Positions 16,260 through 23,905 of a DNA stretch of 64,000 nt are shown here, piece after piece. Both the position numbers and the translations under genes were made by a program. Every line of letters begins with the position of its first letter. Position 1 is the first letter of the stretch. The stretch comes from Armatimonadota bacterium (GTDB lineage: Bacteria > Sysuimicrobiota > Sysuimicrobiia > Sysuimicrobiales > Humicultoraceae): NCBI GenBank assembly GCA_031459855.1, contig JAVKHP010000001.1, forward strand, positions 1,765,906 to 1,829,905. The letters are read 5' to 3'. Below the pieces are notes generated by a model. That model saw nothing but the letters and a program-made list of their open reading frames with translations. It was not told where the DNA came from and did no database searches.

Positions 16260-17033
16260 TTACGCGCTGAGGCCACCCAACGCTTCCCAGATCCGCCGCT
16301 CGAGGGCCGAGAACTCTGCGGCGAAACGCATCGCGGCGGTCCGCGGGCGGGGGAGGGTGACGTCAACGTGGGCCTTGATGCGCCCGGGCCGTGCCGTGAG
16401 GACCAGCACGCGATCCGCGAGGAAGACCGCCTCCTGGATATCGTGCGTCACCAGGACCACCGTCTTCCGCCGGTGCTCCCACAGGCGGTGCAGCTCCGTC
16501 TGCATCCGCGAGCGCGTTTGCGCGTCCAGCAGACCGAAGGGCTCGTCCAGCAGCAGGATCGATGGATCGGTGGCCAGCACGCGCGCCACCTCGACCATCT
16601 TCCTCATGCCCGCCGACAGCTCTTTGGGATAGGCCCGGGCGTAGGCACCCAGGCCGGTGAACTCCAGCAGCCCGTCGACGATCGCCTGGCGGGCCGCCGC
16701 CCCATCGTCCCGCGCCAGCAGGCCCAGCTCGAGGTTCTCGCGGACGGTCATCCACGGGAAGATCGCCTCCTCCTGGAAGACGTAGCCCCGTTCCGGGCCC
16801 GGTCCGGACACGGGACGGCCCTCGCAGAGGACGCGACCCTCGGTCGGCTGCAGGAGCCCGGCGATGATGCGCAGGAGCGTCGTCTTGCCGCACCCCACGG
16901 GGCCCACGACGGCCAGGAACTCGTGGTCGAAGACCTCCACGCTGACCCCCTCGAGGGCACGGGTCGGCACGCGGCCAGCGTAGGTATGGCCGATACCCGC
17001 GACCGCCAACCGTACCCTACGCGAGATGGGCAT
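16260..17033 (-). CDS. ABC transporter ATP-binding protein (NitT/TauT/SsuB type)
   Basis: The gene encodes 257 residues. Walker A is GPVGCGKTT (the usual Ser replaced by Val), the Q-loop is GYVFQEEAIFPWMTV, the signature is LSAGMRKMVEVAR (LSAGM rather than LSGGQ), Walker B is ILLLDEPFGLLDAQT and the H-loop VTHD. The order and the TARPGRI segment are typical of nitrate/sulfonate/taurine importers. Two permease genes lie upstream at 17078 and 17888. Codons 1-9 are duplicated 61 bp upstream, inside the end of the permease gene. No binding protein is encoded nearby. Confidence 0.9.
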   Translation of the reverse strand: MPISRRVRLAVAGIGHTYAGRVPTRALEGVSVEVFDHEFLAVVGPVGCGKTTLLRIIAGLLQPTEGRVLCEGRPVSGPGPERGYVFQEEAIFPWMTVRENLELGLLARDDGAAARQAIVDGLLEFTGLGAYARAYPKELSAGMRKMVEVARVLATDPSILLLDEPFGLLDAQTRSRMQTELHRLWEHRRKTVVLVTHDIQEAVFLADRVLVLTARPGRIKAHVDVTLPRPRTAAMRFAAEFSALERRIWEALGGLSA

Positions 17034-17099
17034 GGGCCACGGCGCCGCGGGCCGCCGCGTGGGCGACCAACCGTACCCTATGCGAGATGGGCATGGGCC
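17006..17099 (-). repeat. 33-bp direct repeat, 61 bp apart, at the permease-ATPase junction
   Basis: Copies at 17006-17038 and 17067-17099 are 32/33 identical. One copy holds the ATPase start codon and first codons; the other holds the permease stop codon. Before duplication the two genes would have overlapped by about 17 bases. Confidence 0.85.
17017..17094 (-). other. coupling mini-ORF, 25 codons, copy of the ATPase N-terminus
   Basis: The ATG at 17094 lies inside the permease gene and the ORF ends at a TAG inside the first codons of the ATPase gene. It begins MPISHRVRLV (ATPase: MPISRRVRLA) and ends AHAHLA, as does the permease. So it carries the start of one neighbour and the end of the other and overlaps both, keeping the ribosome path unbroken. 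Confidence 0.45.
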
Positions 17100-17884
17100 T
17101 CACGCCTCGCCATCCAGCCCGTCGCCCTGCCGTGGACGGCGAGCAAGAGGCGATCGCTGGCGAGCACCACGAGCCCGATGGCGACGATGCCGATGACGAT
17201 CGTCGACACGCGCGGGTATGTGGCCGCCAGCGTGAGGAGGTAGCCCAGGCTGGGGGAGTGGGGGTCGATCAGCTCGGCTACCACCATGGTGGTCCAGGCG
17301 AGGGCCACCCCGATGCGCACGCTGGAGAAGATCTCGGGCAACGCGCACGGCAAGACCACCCGACGCCACGTCATGGCTCGGGGGAGCCCCAGGACCGCGG
17401 CAGCCTCGAGGTAGACGCGCGGCACGCCGGAGGCGCCCTGGAGCACCCCCAGGGAGACGACGGCCCCAACGCCGGTGGTGATGAGGAGGATCCTGGCCAA
17501 CTCCCCAACTCCGAACCACAGCACGTACAGCGGCAGGAGGGCCAGCGCCGCTGCAAACCGCACCAACGTCACCCAGGGCAGCAGGAGGGCTCCCATCCGC
17601 GGCTCGGCCGCGGCCGCAAGCCCCACCACCAGCCCCACTGTGGTCCCCGCCAGCACGCCGGCCAGGACCCGGCCGCCGCTGACGAGGACCCCGCCCATAA
17701 GGGTCCCCGAGCGCAGCAGGAAGACCGTCTCGGTCGCCAGGGAGCCGTAGGTGGGTAGGAACTCCACGTTCTCGATGTAGTGCGCCCCCATCCAGACGCG
17801 CCGGGGCAGATAGGGGCTGCTGATCTGGGCCACCGCGCCGTAGAGCACCGCCAGGGTTGCGAAGGCTACCAGTGCGTGGCGCAC
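17078..17884 (-). CDS. ABC transporter permease (NitT/TauT type)
   Basis: The gene encodes 268 residues with about six helices. The cytoplasmic loop carries the docking pattern EAAAVLGLPRAMTWRRVVLP, equivalent to the EAA loop of SsuC/TauC. The gene is three bases after the partner permease at 17888 and starts with GTG. Its last codons (AHAHLA) lie in the 33-bp duplication shared with the ATPase start. It forms the membrane channel with the 17888 product. Confidence 0.87.
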   Translation of the reverse strand: MRHALVAFATLAVLYGAVAQISSPYLPRRVWMGAHYIENVEFLPTYGSLATETVFLLRSGTLMGGVLVSGGRVLAGVLAGTTVGLVVGLAAAAEPRMGALLLPWVTLVRFAAALALLPLYVLWFGVGELARILLITTGVGAVVSLGVLQGASGVPRVYLEAAAVLGLPRAMTWRRVVLPCALPEIFSSVRIGVALAWTTMVVAELIDPHSPSLGYLLTLAATYPRVSTIVIGIVAIGLVVLASDRLLLAVHGRATGWMARREAHAHLA

Positions 17885-17887
17885 ACG

Positions 17888-18841
17888 TCACCTCCGCGCC
17901 CAGCCGGTCAGCCTGGCCGCGACGGTCCTGCTTAGCGCGTCCATCGCGTACCCGGTCGCGGCCAGACCAACGATCCCTACCATGACCACGGCGGGGTCGG
18001 CACCGATCTCCAGGCGGGAGGACCACAGACCGCCTCCGACGATGAGGTGGCCGATGCCATCGTCAGCCATGAGCATCTCTGCGCCCACCGCCGTCATCCA
18101 CGCGAGCATGAGCGCGTAGCGAACTCCCGAGAGGAGCGAGGGGCCGAGGGCCGGGAGGAGCACCCGGCGCCACAACAACCTGCCGCGCACCCCCAACGCC
18201 CGCGCCGCCAGGATGTACACGGCAGGGAGGTCGCGGAGACCGTGGTAGGCAGCCACCACCAGCGTGACGCACGCGGCGTAGCCCACCGGCACCAGCAGGT
18301 GCGCCTCGCCGTGCCCCAGCCACAGCATCAGGTACGTCAACAGCGCTAAGGGTGGAATCGAGCGCAGCAGGCTGAATACCGGGTGAACATACGCATCGAC
18401 CACGCGGCTCCAGCCCATGGCGAGCCCTACCGCGATGCCCGCGGGCGCGCCGGCGGCCAGGCCGGTCAGGACGCGGGCCGTGGTGCGTGCCAGAGCGCCC
18501 TGCAGGGTGATCCGCCGTTGGATGAGGAAACCCAGGTGACCATCCCCGTGGGAATGCCCGCCTGGCGCTCCGGGGCCGACCGGCCCCGCAGACGCTTCCG
18601 GGCCAACCAGCCACACCAGCGTCCGCCCCAGTTGTGGTAGCGAGGGCAGGGCTTCCCGCCGGTGCACCGCCGCCAGCCCCTCGGGCATCCACGGCGCGTC
18701 GACCCAGCGCCCGGACTCCGCCAGCAAGCCGTAGGTCCCGACGGCGAACACGACCGAGAGGACGCCGAAGAGAAGGCGCTGTCGCGTGTCGTGATGGGTT
18801 CGGACAGCCTTCGTGAACGTCTCCCGACCAGGAGAGGACAT
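17888..18841 (-). CDS. ABC transporter permease (NitT/TauT type) with a His-rich segment
   Basis: The gene encodes 317 residues. Membrane helices start at about residue 22; the docking loop is ILAARALGVRGRLLWRRVLLP. Between the first helix and the core is an extra-membrane stretch of about 70 residues ending in GAPGGHSHGDGHLG (His96, His98, His102), unusual for this family and possibly metal-binding. First gene of the three-gene importer; a TAAACT box lies four bases upstream of the ATG. The nearness of a thiosulfate operon hints at sulfonate or sulfur-compound import, but a metal or other substrate is equally possible. Confidence 0.85.
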   Translation of the reverse strand: MSSPGRETFTKAVRTHHDTRQRLLFGVLSVVFAVGTYGLLAESGRWVDAPWMPEGLAAVHRREALPSLPQLGRTLVWLVGPEASAGPVGPGAPGGHSHGDGHLGFLIQRRITLQGALARTTARVLTGLAAGAPAGIAVGLAMGWSRVVDAYVHPVFSLLRSIPPLALLTYLMLWLGHGEAHLLVPVGYAACVTLVVAAYHGLRDLPAVYILAARALGVRGRLLWRRVLLPALGPSLLSGVRYALMLAWMTAVGAEMLMADDGIGHLIVGGGLWSSRLEIGADPAVVMVGIVGLAATGYAMDALSRTVAARLTGWARR

Positions 18842-18941
18842 GCACAGTTTAGCGCCGCATGCTACGGCGACGCTGCGTTCGTGGTGTTCGTACCCGCGAA
18901 ACCCTCATCCTGCTCAGCTGGGAAGATCACTGGGACAGGCC

Positions 18942-19016
18942 TGGAGCGGGCGACGGGATTCGAACCCGCGACCCTCGGCTTGGGAAGCCGATGCTCTACC
19001 GCTGAGCTACACCCGC
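18942..19016 (-). tRNA. tRNA-Gly (anticodon CCC), CCA encoded
   Basis: The minus strand folds into a complete cloverleaf: acceptor GCGGGTG/CGCCCGC, D-arm with AGCTCAGCGGTAGAGC, anticodon stem TCGGC/GCCGA around TTCCCAA, T-arm GCGGGTTCGAATCCCGT, discriminator T and an encoded CCA. The loop reads CCC at positions 34-36. It reads GGG codons. It is transcribed away from the adjacent ABC permease start. Confidence 0.97.
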
Positions 19017-19028
19017 CCGCTCGCCCGC

Positions 19029-19034
19029 ATTATA
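19029..19034 (-). promoter_or_regulatory. extended -10 promoter of tRNA-Gly
   Basis: The minus strand reads TGGTATAAT about 13 bases before the mature 5' end of the tRNA: a consensus TATAAT with the TGn extension. No good -35 is present at 17 bp, which an extended -10 can tolerate. Confidence 0.6.
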
Positions 19035-19115
19035 CCAGATTCGGCATGGCCCGGAGCGCCCCTTCCAGAGCGGTCTGCCCGGCGACCCCCGTCGCGCGCG
19101 TCCCGCGGTCACCGG

Positions 19116-19921
19116 TCACCCCCGGGCCCCCGTGGCGCCCGATGACGATATGACGACGGCGCCGGCGCGGGTGGCGGCCTCGACGGCGGATGGGTGGATC
19201 ACGAAGCCGAAGAGCACAGGCACCGGGGCGCCCGGCAACACCGGGGCGAGGGTCTGGACCTGCCTCCAGAACGCTTCCACGTCCCGGCCGTGGATGCGGC
19301 TCTTCACCTCGCCGACCACTACGATGCGTTCGCCGTCGCGCGTCCCTCGCCGTACAGGTCGACTTCGACCTCTTCACCGTCCACCGTGAGGAAGCGTCGC
19401 TCCAGGGCGCCCACGCGGATCCCGCAGTGTTTCTCGAGGTAGGCGGGAGCGACTTCGCGCGCGAGGTCCTCCAGGGTGAACCCGAGGGTCTCGGCAAGCG
19501 TGCCAAGCTGTCGGGCTGTCTCCCGCTGGGCCTCGGCGAGGCGGTGCATCTCCTCCACGAGTCGGGTAACCTGGCCCTCCGTGCGACGCTGCGCATCGGC
19601 CAGCTGTTCGAGGTGGGTCTCGGTGCGCTGCTGGGCGGCGGCCAGTTGCTCGAGGCGGGTCTCGGTACGCTGCTGGGCGGCGGCCAGCTGTTCGAGGCGG
19701 GTCTCGGTGCGCTGCTGGGCGGCGGCCAGCTGCTCGAGGCGGGTTTCGGTACGCTGCTGGGCGGCGGCCAGCTGCTCCACCCGCACCGCCAGCTGGCGCA
19801 CGATTTCCGGCAGCGAGAGCAGCTCGTCGGTCAGCAGCAGACGGCGCAGTTGGGCCCGCCACTCGGCGCGCTTCTCCAGCGCCCGCAGCAAACCCTCGAA
19901 GTCGCGGAGCGTAAAAGGCAT
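19116..19921 (-). pseudogene. coiled-coil PD-(D/E)XK nuclease-like (DUF3782-like) gene, frameshifted
   Basis: The first part (ATG 19921) encodes a helical start, five 14-residue coiled-coil repeats (residues 48-117, LEQLAAAQQRTETR) and the start of a nuclease-like core with GEEVEVDLYGEG. That frame stops at 19319. The next frame continues at once with VVGEVKSRIHGRDVEAFW and runs to 19116. Joining them gives the expected acid-E-x-K nuclease core, so one base is missing in the CGCGCG run near 19336-19342. This may be a true pseudogene, a sequencing error or, less likely, programmed frameshifting. Such proteins are common in archaea and thermophiles; their role is unknown. Confidence 0.7.
19571..19780 (-). 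repeat. five 42-bp tandem repeats encoding a coiled coil
   Basis: Each 42-bp unit encodes 14 residues of the form LEQLAAAQQRTETR. The central three units are nearly identical at the DNA level, so the array has expanded recently. It lies within the frameshifted nuclease-like gene. Confidence 0.85.
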
Positions 19922-19930
19922 CGTGACAGA

Positions 19931-19936
19931 ACTATA
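19931..19936 (-). promoter_or_regulatory. extended -10 box, probable leaderless promoter
   Basis: The minus strand reads TGGTATAGT, nine bases, then the ATG at 19921, with no SD. The layout matches the TATAAT at 1721. Confidence 0.45.
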
Positions 19937-19980
19937 CCACGGCGAGAGCGCTCGGTCCCAGCCGCGCGGACCCCGGACGG

Positions 19981-20550
19981 CTACTTGCGCTTCGCCCGCT
20001 CGACGTAGGCGCCGGCCTCCACGTCGACGCGGATCCACTCGCCGGCCGCGATGAAGGGCGGCACCTGGATGACGACGCCGTTCTCCAGCTTTGCCTCCTT
20101 CCAGACGTTCTCGGTGCCCACCCCATGGGCAGGCGGTGCGGTCTCGGCCACCCGCACCTCCACGATGTCCGGGAAGACGACGCCCACCGGTTGGTCCTCG
20201 TGGAACTCCACCGGGAGCACCATACCCTCGGTCAGGTACGCGGCCGGACGACCCAGGCGGGTGCGCTCGATCGCCACCTGGTCGTAGGTCTCGGTGTCCA
20301 TGAAGTGGCAGAGGACGTCGTCGGCGTAGAGGAACTGCATCGACCGCCGCTCCAGGGGCACGTCGGCAACCGGCTCGTCGGCGCGAAACCGCCACTCCCG
20401 GACCGCGCCGGTACGGACGTTGCGCAGCTTGGCGTGGGTCACACCGCCCATCTGGCCGCCGCCGGCGTGGAAGGTGGCGCTGAGCACTTTATAGAGCTCG
20501 CCCTCGAGCCGGATCGCCATGCCCGGCCGGAGCGCGGACGCGACGACCAT
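19981..20550 (-). CDS. efp: elongation factor P (EF-P) with a non-lysine tip
   Basis: The gene encodes 189 residues, the full EF-P length, with the KOW-like domain I, an S1-like domain (ETYDQVAIERTRLG, then YLTEGMVLPVEF) and domain III ending in GEWIRVDVEAGAYVERAKR, close to the EF-P signature. EF-P binds ribosomes stalled at polyproline. The loop that carries the modified Lys34 in E. coli reads HAGGGQMGG here: counting back from the conserved KLRN, the tip residue is Gln33. It is therefore neither the lysine nor the arginine type. GGGAG lies about 14 bases before the ATG. Confidence 0.93.
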   Translation of the reverse strand: MVVASALRPGMAIRLEGELYKVLSATFHAGGGQMGGVTHAKLRNVRTGAVREWRFRADEPVADVPLERRSMQFLYADDVLCHFMDTETYDQVAIERTRLGRPAAYLTEGMVLPVEFHEDQPVGVVFPDIVEVRVAETAPPAHGVGTENVWKEAKLENGVVIQVPPFIAAGEWIRVDVEAGAYVERAKRK

Positions 20551-20925
20551 CGCAGACAGCTCTCCCGCAGCCAGGAGGTGAGTCTACACCCGATATCAGT
20601 ATCAGTATAGGGGATCTACGGGCGACAAGGGTGGCATTGCCCGGTGTCGCGACTGTTCGGAGCGTTTCCCTGGGTCACCGGGCCGCTACCCACTTTCCTT
20701 GCCCGGGCCGCGCAGGCGCGCTGATGGGGGGCGTGCCTTCGCAGACGGTCACCGGTCGCGCGGGGTTCAGGGCGTGCCGTCCACGGGGCGCTGGGGGCCT
20801 GGGGGTACTCGCACACGTCACCGGTCGCGCCGCGCTCAGGTTCCTCCCGCAGGACAGCGGCAGGGCTCGTCCCAGACGCCAGACGCCGATCAGCTGTCGC
20901 GCTCGGGCAAGTCCTCGGGCGGCAC
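20551..20925. repeat. 375-bp intergenic region with ~70-bp degenerate repeats
   Basis: No gene is supported. GTCACCGGTCGCGC-type blocks at 20748-20771 and 20817-20840 are about 20/24 identical and 69 bp apart; a weaker copy lies near 20673. The sequence GGGGTACTC near 20801 repeats the end of the nucleoside hydrolase gene (GGGGTACTC at 20930, reverse strand). This suggests old tandem copies of that gene's end. A TATACT box on the minus strand near 20609 could serve efp. Confidence 0.45.
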
Positions 20926-21900
20926 TCAGGGGTACTCCCCAAGGGCGCCTAGCAGGAGGTCGAGAAACCGTGCCCGATCGAGCTGCACGCCTACCTGCGC
21001 GTTGGGCGGTTTACTGCGGCGCACGCCCTCATGGGCCTGGATCTGGTCGGGGGTACCGGTAACGTGACGGAAGTCGCACACGGTCATGCCGCGGGTCAGG
21101 GTCCCGTGGAGCTCGACGGCCACGTGCGCGGGGCGGAAGGTCACGACCGCCGGGTCGATCAGCCAGGCCACGGCACAGGGATCGTGCATGTACCCGCCCG
21201 GTCGGCCGAAGACCCGGCGCGCGGTGCCGACGTAGAAGTCGAGCAGGTCGGCGGCGACCCGGCCCAGGTGCGTGCCCAGTGCCCGCAGCCGGCGCACCTC
21301 GTCGTCGGTCATCAGGGCCTGGCGCGTGAGGTTCAAGCCGGCCATCCACAGGGGGATGCCGGACTCGAAGACCACGGCCGCCGCCTCGGGATCGGCGTAG
21401 ATGTTGTACTCCGCCGCGGGGGTGACGTTGCCGCCTTCGGTGGAGCCGCCCATCAGGCTGATCCCGGCCAGGCAGTCCTTCAGGTCGGGCGCCTCGCGCA
21501 GGGCCACGGCGACGTTGGTGAGCGGCCCGGTGGGCACGAGCCAGCAGCCGGGGTGGCGGCGGATCTCGTCAATGAGGAACGACACGCCGTGCCGCGGGTC
21601 AGGGCGCAGGCGCGGCGGCGGAAAGTCGTGGCCGTCCAGGCCGGACGGGCCGTGGATCTCGGGCCCGTGCAACGGCGGGTTCACCAGGGGCCGGGCCATG
21701 CCGGCGGCCACCGGGATGTCGGTCAGGCCGGCAGCCTCCAGGATCTTCAGCGTGTTCTCGGTGGTGCGCTCCAGCGGCGCGTTGCCGCAGACCGTGGTGA
21801 CGCCCACGACATGCAGCCGACGTGCCGCCAGCAGGATGGCGAAGGCGTCGTCGTGGCCGGTGTCGACGTCGAGGAAGACTGGAGGCGTATCGGCAGACAT
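20926..21900 (-). CDS. inosine-uridine-preferring nucleoside hydrolase family protein
   Basis: The gene encodes 324 residues. The N-terminal calcium-binding motif DVDTGHDDAFAILLA is intact, and the later ligand/active-site segments are present: TGPLTNVAVAL, MGGSTEGGNVTPAAEYNIY with the Asn pair, and MHDPCAVAWLIDP with the His-Asp. The enzyme hydrolyses the N-glycosidic bond of ribonucleosides. It is the last gene of the long minus-strand operon starting at 34947, after a mini-ORF. An exact SD (GGAGG) precedes the ATG. Confidence 0.93.
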   Translation of the reverse strand: MSADTPPVFLDVDTGHDDAFAILLAARRLHVVGVTTVCGNAPLERTTENTLKILEAAGLTDIPVAAGMARPLVNPPLHGPEIHGPSGLDGHDFPPPRLRPDPRHGVSFLIDEIRRHPGCWLVPTGPLTNVAVALREAPDLKDCLAGISLMGGSTEGGNVTPAAEYNIYADPEAAAVVFESGIPLWMAGLNLTRQALMTDDEVRRLRALGTHLGRVAADLLDFYVGTARRVFGRPGGYMHDPCAVAWLIDPAVVTFRPAHVAVELHGTLTRGMTVCDFRHVTGTPDQIQAHEGVRRSKPPNAQVGVQLDRARFLDLLLGALGEYP

Positions 21901-21912
21901 CGCTGTTCCTCC

Positions 21913-22044
21913 CTACGAGTACGCCCGACGGGCGCGCTCCGTCCCACGCGCCCCCGGTGCTGCGCCTGGCGTAGTTCGGCGTCTGACAGAGGCGGTCTCA
22001 GAACCAGGGAACATCACGTGGTCACGGCCCGTCAGCAGCGTCAC
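21913..22044 (-). other. coupling mini-ORF, 43 codons
   Basis: A GTG at 22044 overlaps the stop of the luciferase-like gene (GTGA). The ORF stays open for 43 codons and its TAG is fused to the SD of the nucleoside hydrolase (TAGGGAGG). It fits the coupling pattern seen elsewhere, although no duplicated sequence was noticed here. Confidence 0.3.
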
Positions 22045-23054
22045 ACCGGTCTTCCCTCGGCTTGCGTGGCCTCCCGCCCGTTGGGACGAAACACGGGCAG
22101 CACCTCGCGGCCCAGGAGTGCGATCTCTTCCATGATGAACGCGTGAGGGGTATGGGGCCCGTAGAGGCGAAAGATCAGGTGGTCGCACCCGAACCGTTCC
22201 ACGAAGAACCGAATGCCCTCGATAACATCATCAGGAGACCCCACGATGAATCGCTCTGTCCCGATCGCGTCGAGGTCACGCGCGCGGCTGGCGTCTACCA
22301 GCCCGTGGCGCCAGCTGCCGCCGTACTCGTCCCTATAGATGGGGAGCAAGTAGCGTTCGGCGGCCTCCAACGCCCGCGCCCTGGTCGGAGCGATGATGAG
22401 TTCGCGCGTGAGCACCCGGGGACGCGATGCCGGATCCACCCCTGCCTCTCTCAGATAGGTCTCGTACTGGGCGCGGCAGTCCAGCAACCGCCGGAGGTCG
22501 GCCACAGGGCCCGGGATCCAGGCGTCGGCGTAGCGGGCCGCCCGCCGCAGGTTCTCACGGCCCCACCCCCCAGCCCAGATCGGGAACGGCGCCCAGGGCT
22601 CGACGGCGATTGGGGCGATGTGGAAGTACTGGCCGTGAAACGGCGTCCCGTCGCGTGCCATGAGGTGGCGGATGGCCATGAGGGCCTCCTCGTAGCGTCG
22701 ACCCCGGTCGCGCGTCGGGACGCCGAACGCGGCGTACTCATCGTGGCGGTACCCCATGCCCACACCGAGGATCGCGCGTCCCTTGGACAGGATCTGCAGC
22801 ATGGCCGCTTCCTCGACCACGCGGAGGGGGTGGTAGAAGGGAAGGACGATGATGTTCGTGCCGAGCACGACGCGCTCGGTGCGGGCAGCAACGGCCGCAA
22901 GCATCAGGAGCGGGGACGGCCAGTAGTGGTCGTGCACGCCGTGGTGCTCCGACAGCCACACCGAGTCGAAGCCCATCTCTTCAGCGCGGACGACTTCGGC
23001 GAGCGCCTCAGCAGTGCGCGCTCCCCCCTCCGTGGGCTGGATGCCGAACTTCAA
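22041..23054 (-). CDS. LLM-class flavin/F420-dependent oxidoreductase
   Basis: The gene encodes about 337 residues. The luciferase-like TIM barrel is recognisable from LAEVVRAEEMGFDSVWLSEH, HPLRVVEEAAMLQILSKGR and LGVGMGYRHDEYAAFGV, and from FPIWAGGWGRENLRRAARYADAW near the middle. It probably oxidises an organic substrate with FMN or F420. The TTG at 23054 overlaps the upstream stop (TTGA) and has AGGAGG seven bases before it; the longer upstream frame is an artefact. Its place among isomerase-like genes suggests one step of a catabolic pathway. Confidence 0.88.
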   Translation of the reverse strand: MKFGIQPTEGGARTAEALAEVVRAEEMGFDSVWLSEHHGVHDHYWPSPLLMLAAVAARTERVVLGTNIIVLPFYHPLRVVEEAAMLQILSKGRAILGVGMGYRHDEYAAFGVPTRDRGRRYEEALMAIRHLMARDGTPFHGQYFHIAPIAVEPWAPFPIWAGGWGRENLRRAARYADAWIPGPVADLRRLLDCRAQYETYLREAGVDPASRPRVLTRELIIAPTRARALEAAERYLLPIYRDEYGGSWRHGLVDASRARDLDAIGTERFIVGSPDDVIEGIRFFVERFGCDHLIFRLYGPHTPHAFIMEEIALLGREVLPVFRPNGREATQAEGRPV

Positions 23055-23905
23055 CGCAACGCCTCCTGGACTCGCCGGAGCGTGGCCCGGACCCCAGCGA
23101 CCTTCGGCCGGACATGGGTTTCGATGGAGATTGCGCCCTCGTACCCGTCGTCGCGGAGCGCCCGTAGTTGCGCCGCCCAGTCGATGTCGCCGTCGACCGT
23201 CCACTCGACCGTATCAGGAGCCGCACGACGCGCATCCTTCACGTGGACGTGGGCGACGAGGCCGCGTACCGCGGCGTAGCCGTCCGGGTACGGTCGTTCG
23301 CCAGCCGCCAGGGCATTGCCGGGATCCCAGTTTACGCGCAGGGCCGGCGAGCCGATCTGACGCACCAGCGCAGCCGTCCGGGCTCCCGTGTCGGCCCAGC
23401 AGATGTGCTCGTTCTCGAGGGCCAGGACGATCCCCGCTCGCTGGGCGGTGCTGGCGGCTTCCGCCAGGACCTCGACGACCGTCTGCGGCATGAACGTGAC
23501 GCCCGGCGTCTTCACGATACCGAAGGTGACGACGACGCGGCAGCCGAGCTCCTGCGCGAACGCCAGGCTCTCTTCCAGCAGCCTGGTGCGATGGTCGGCA
23601 AGCAGCGCCTCTTGGCGGCGCTCACGTGCGGACTCCTCACGATCCTGCCAGCGCAGGACCTGAAAGCCCTCGGGCACGGGCGTGGGCAGGGGGATTTTGA
23701 ACAGGCCCGGCGAGATGGCCACGACCTCCACGCGAAAGCGCGCCAACAGCTGGGGGAGCCGTCGACGCCAGTAGGGGTCGAGCCTGGGCACCCGGCGCCC
23801 GCCGACGCCTCGAAGCTCGACGTGGCGCAGCCCCAACTCGGCGGCGAGCTCCAGTGCGGTCTCCAGGTCGTCGCTCAGTTCATCGGTGACGACTGCCAGC
23901 TTCAT
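23051..23905 (-). CDS. sugar phosphate isomerase/epimerase family protein
   Basis: The gene encodes 284 residues with the xylose-isomerase-like TIM barrel (AP2EC). Signature strands are LRHVELRGVGG, VVVTFGIVKTPG, IVLALENEHICWADTG, ALRVNWDPGNA and VAHVHVKDARR, which carry the metal ligands Glu, Asp and His. The ATG at 23905 overlaps the next upstream stop by ATGA. It is paired with a second member of the same family (23902-24783), as is common in inositol/keto-sugar pathways next to Gfo/Idh/MocA dehydrogenases. Confidence 0.88.
   Translation of the reverse strand: MKLAVVTDELSDDLETALELAAELGLRHVELRGVGGRRVPRLDPYWRRRLPQLLARFRVEVVAISPGLFKIPLPTPVPEGFQVLRWQDREESARERRQEALLADHRTRLLEESLAFAQELGCRVVVTFGIVKTPGVTFMPQTVVEVLAEAASTAQRAGIVLALENEHICWADTGARTAALVRQIGSPALRVNWDPGNALAAGERPYPDGYAAVRGLVAHVHVKDARRAAPDTVEWTVDGDIDWAAQLRALRDDGYEGAISIETHVRPKVAGVRATLRRVQEALR

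Noticed and set aside
19316-19345. Programmed ribosomal frameshifting in the coiled-coil nuclease-like gene
   Set aside because: No slippery heptamer or downstream structure was noticed; a simple one-base loss in a CG run explains it better.
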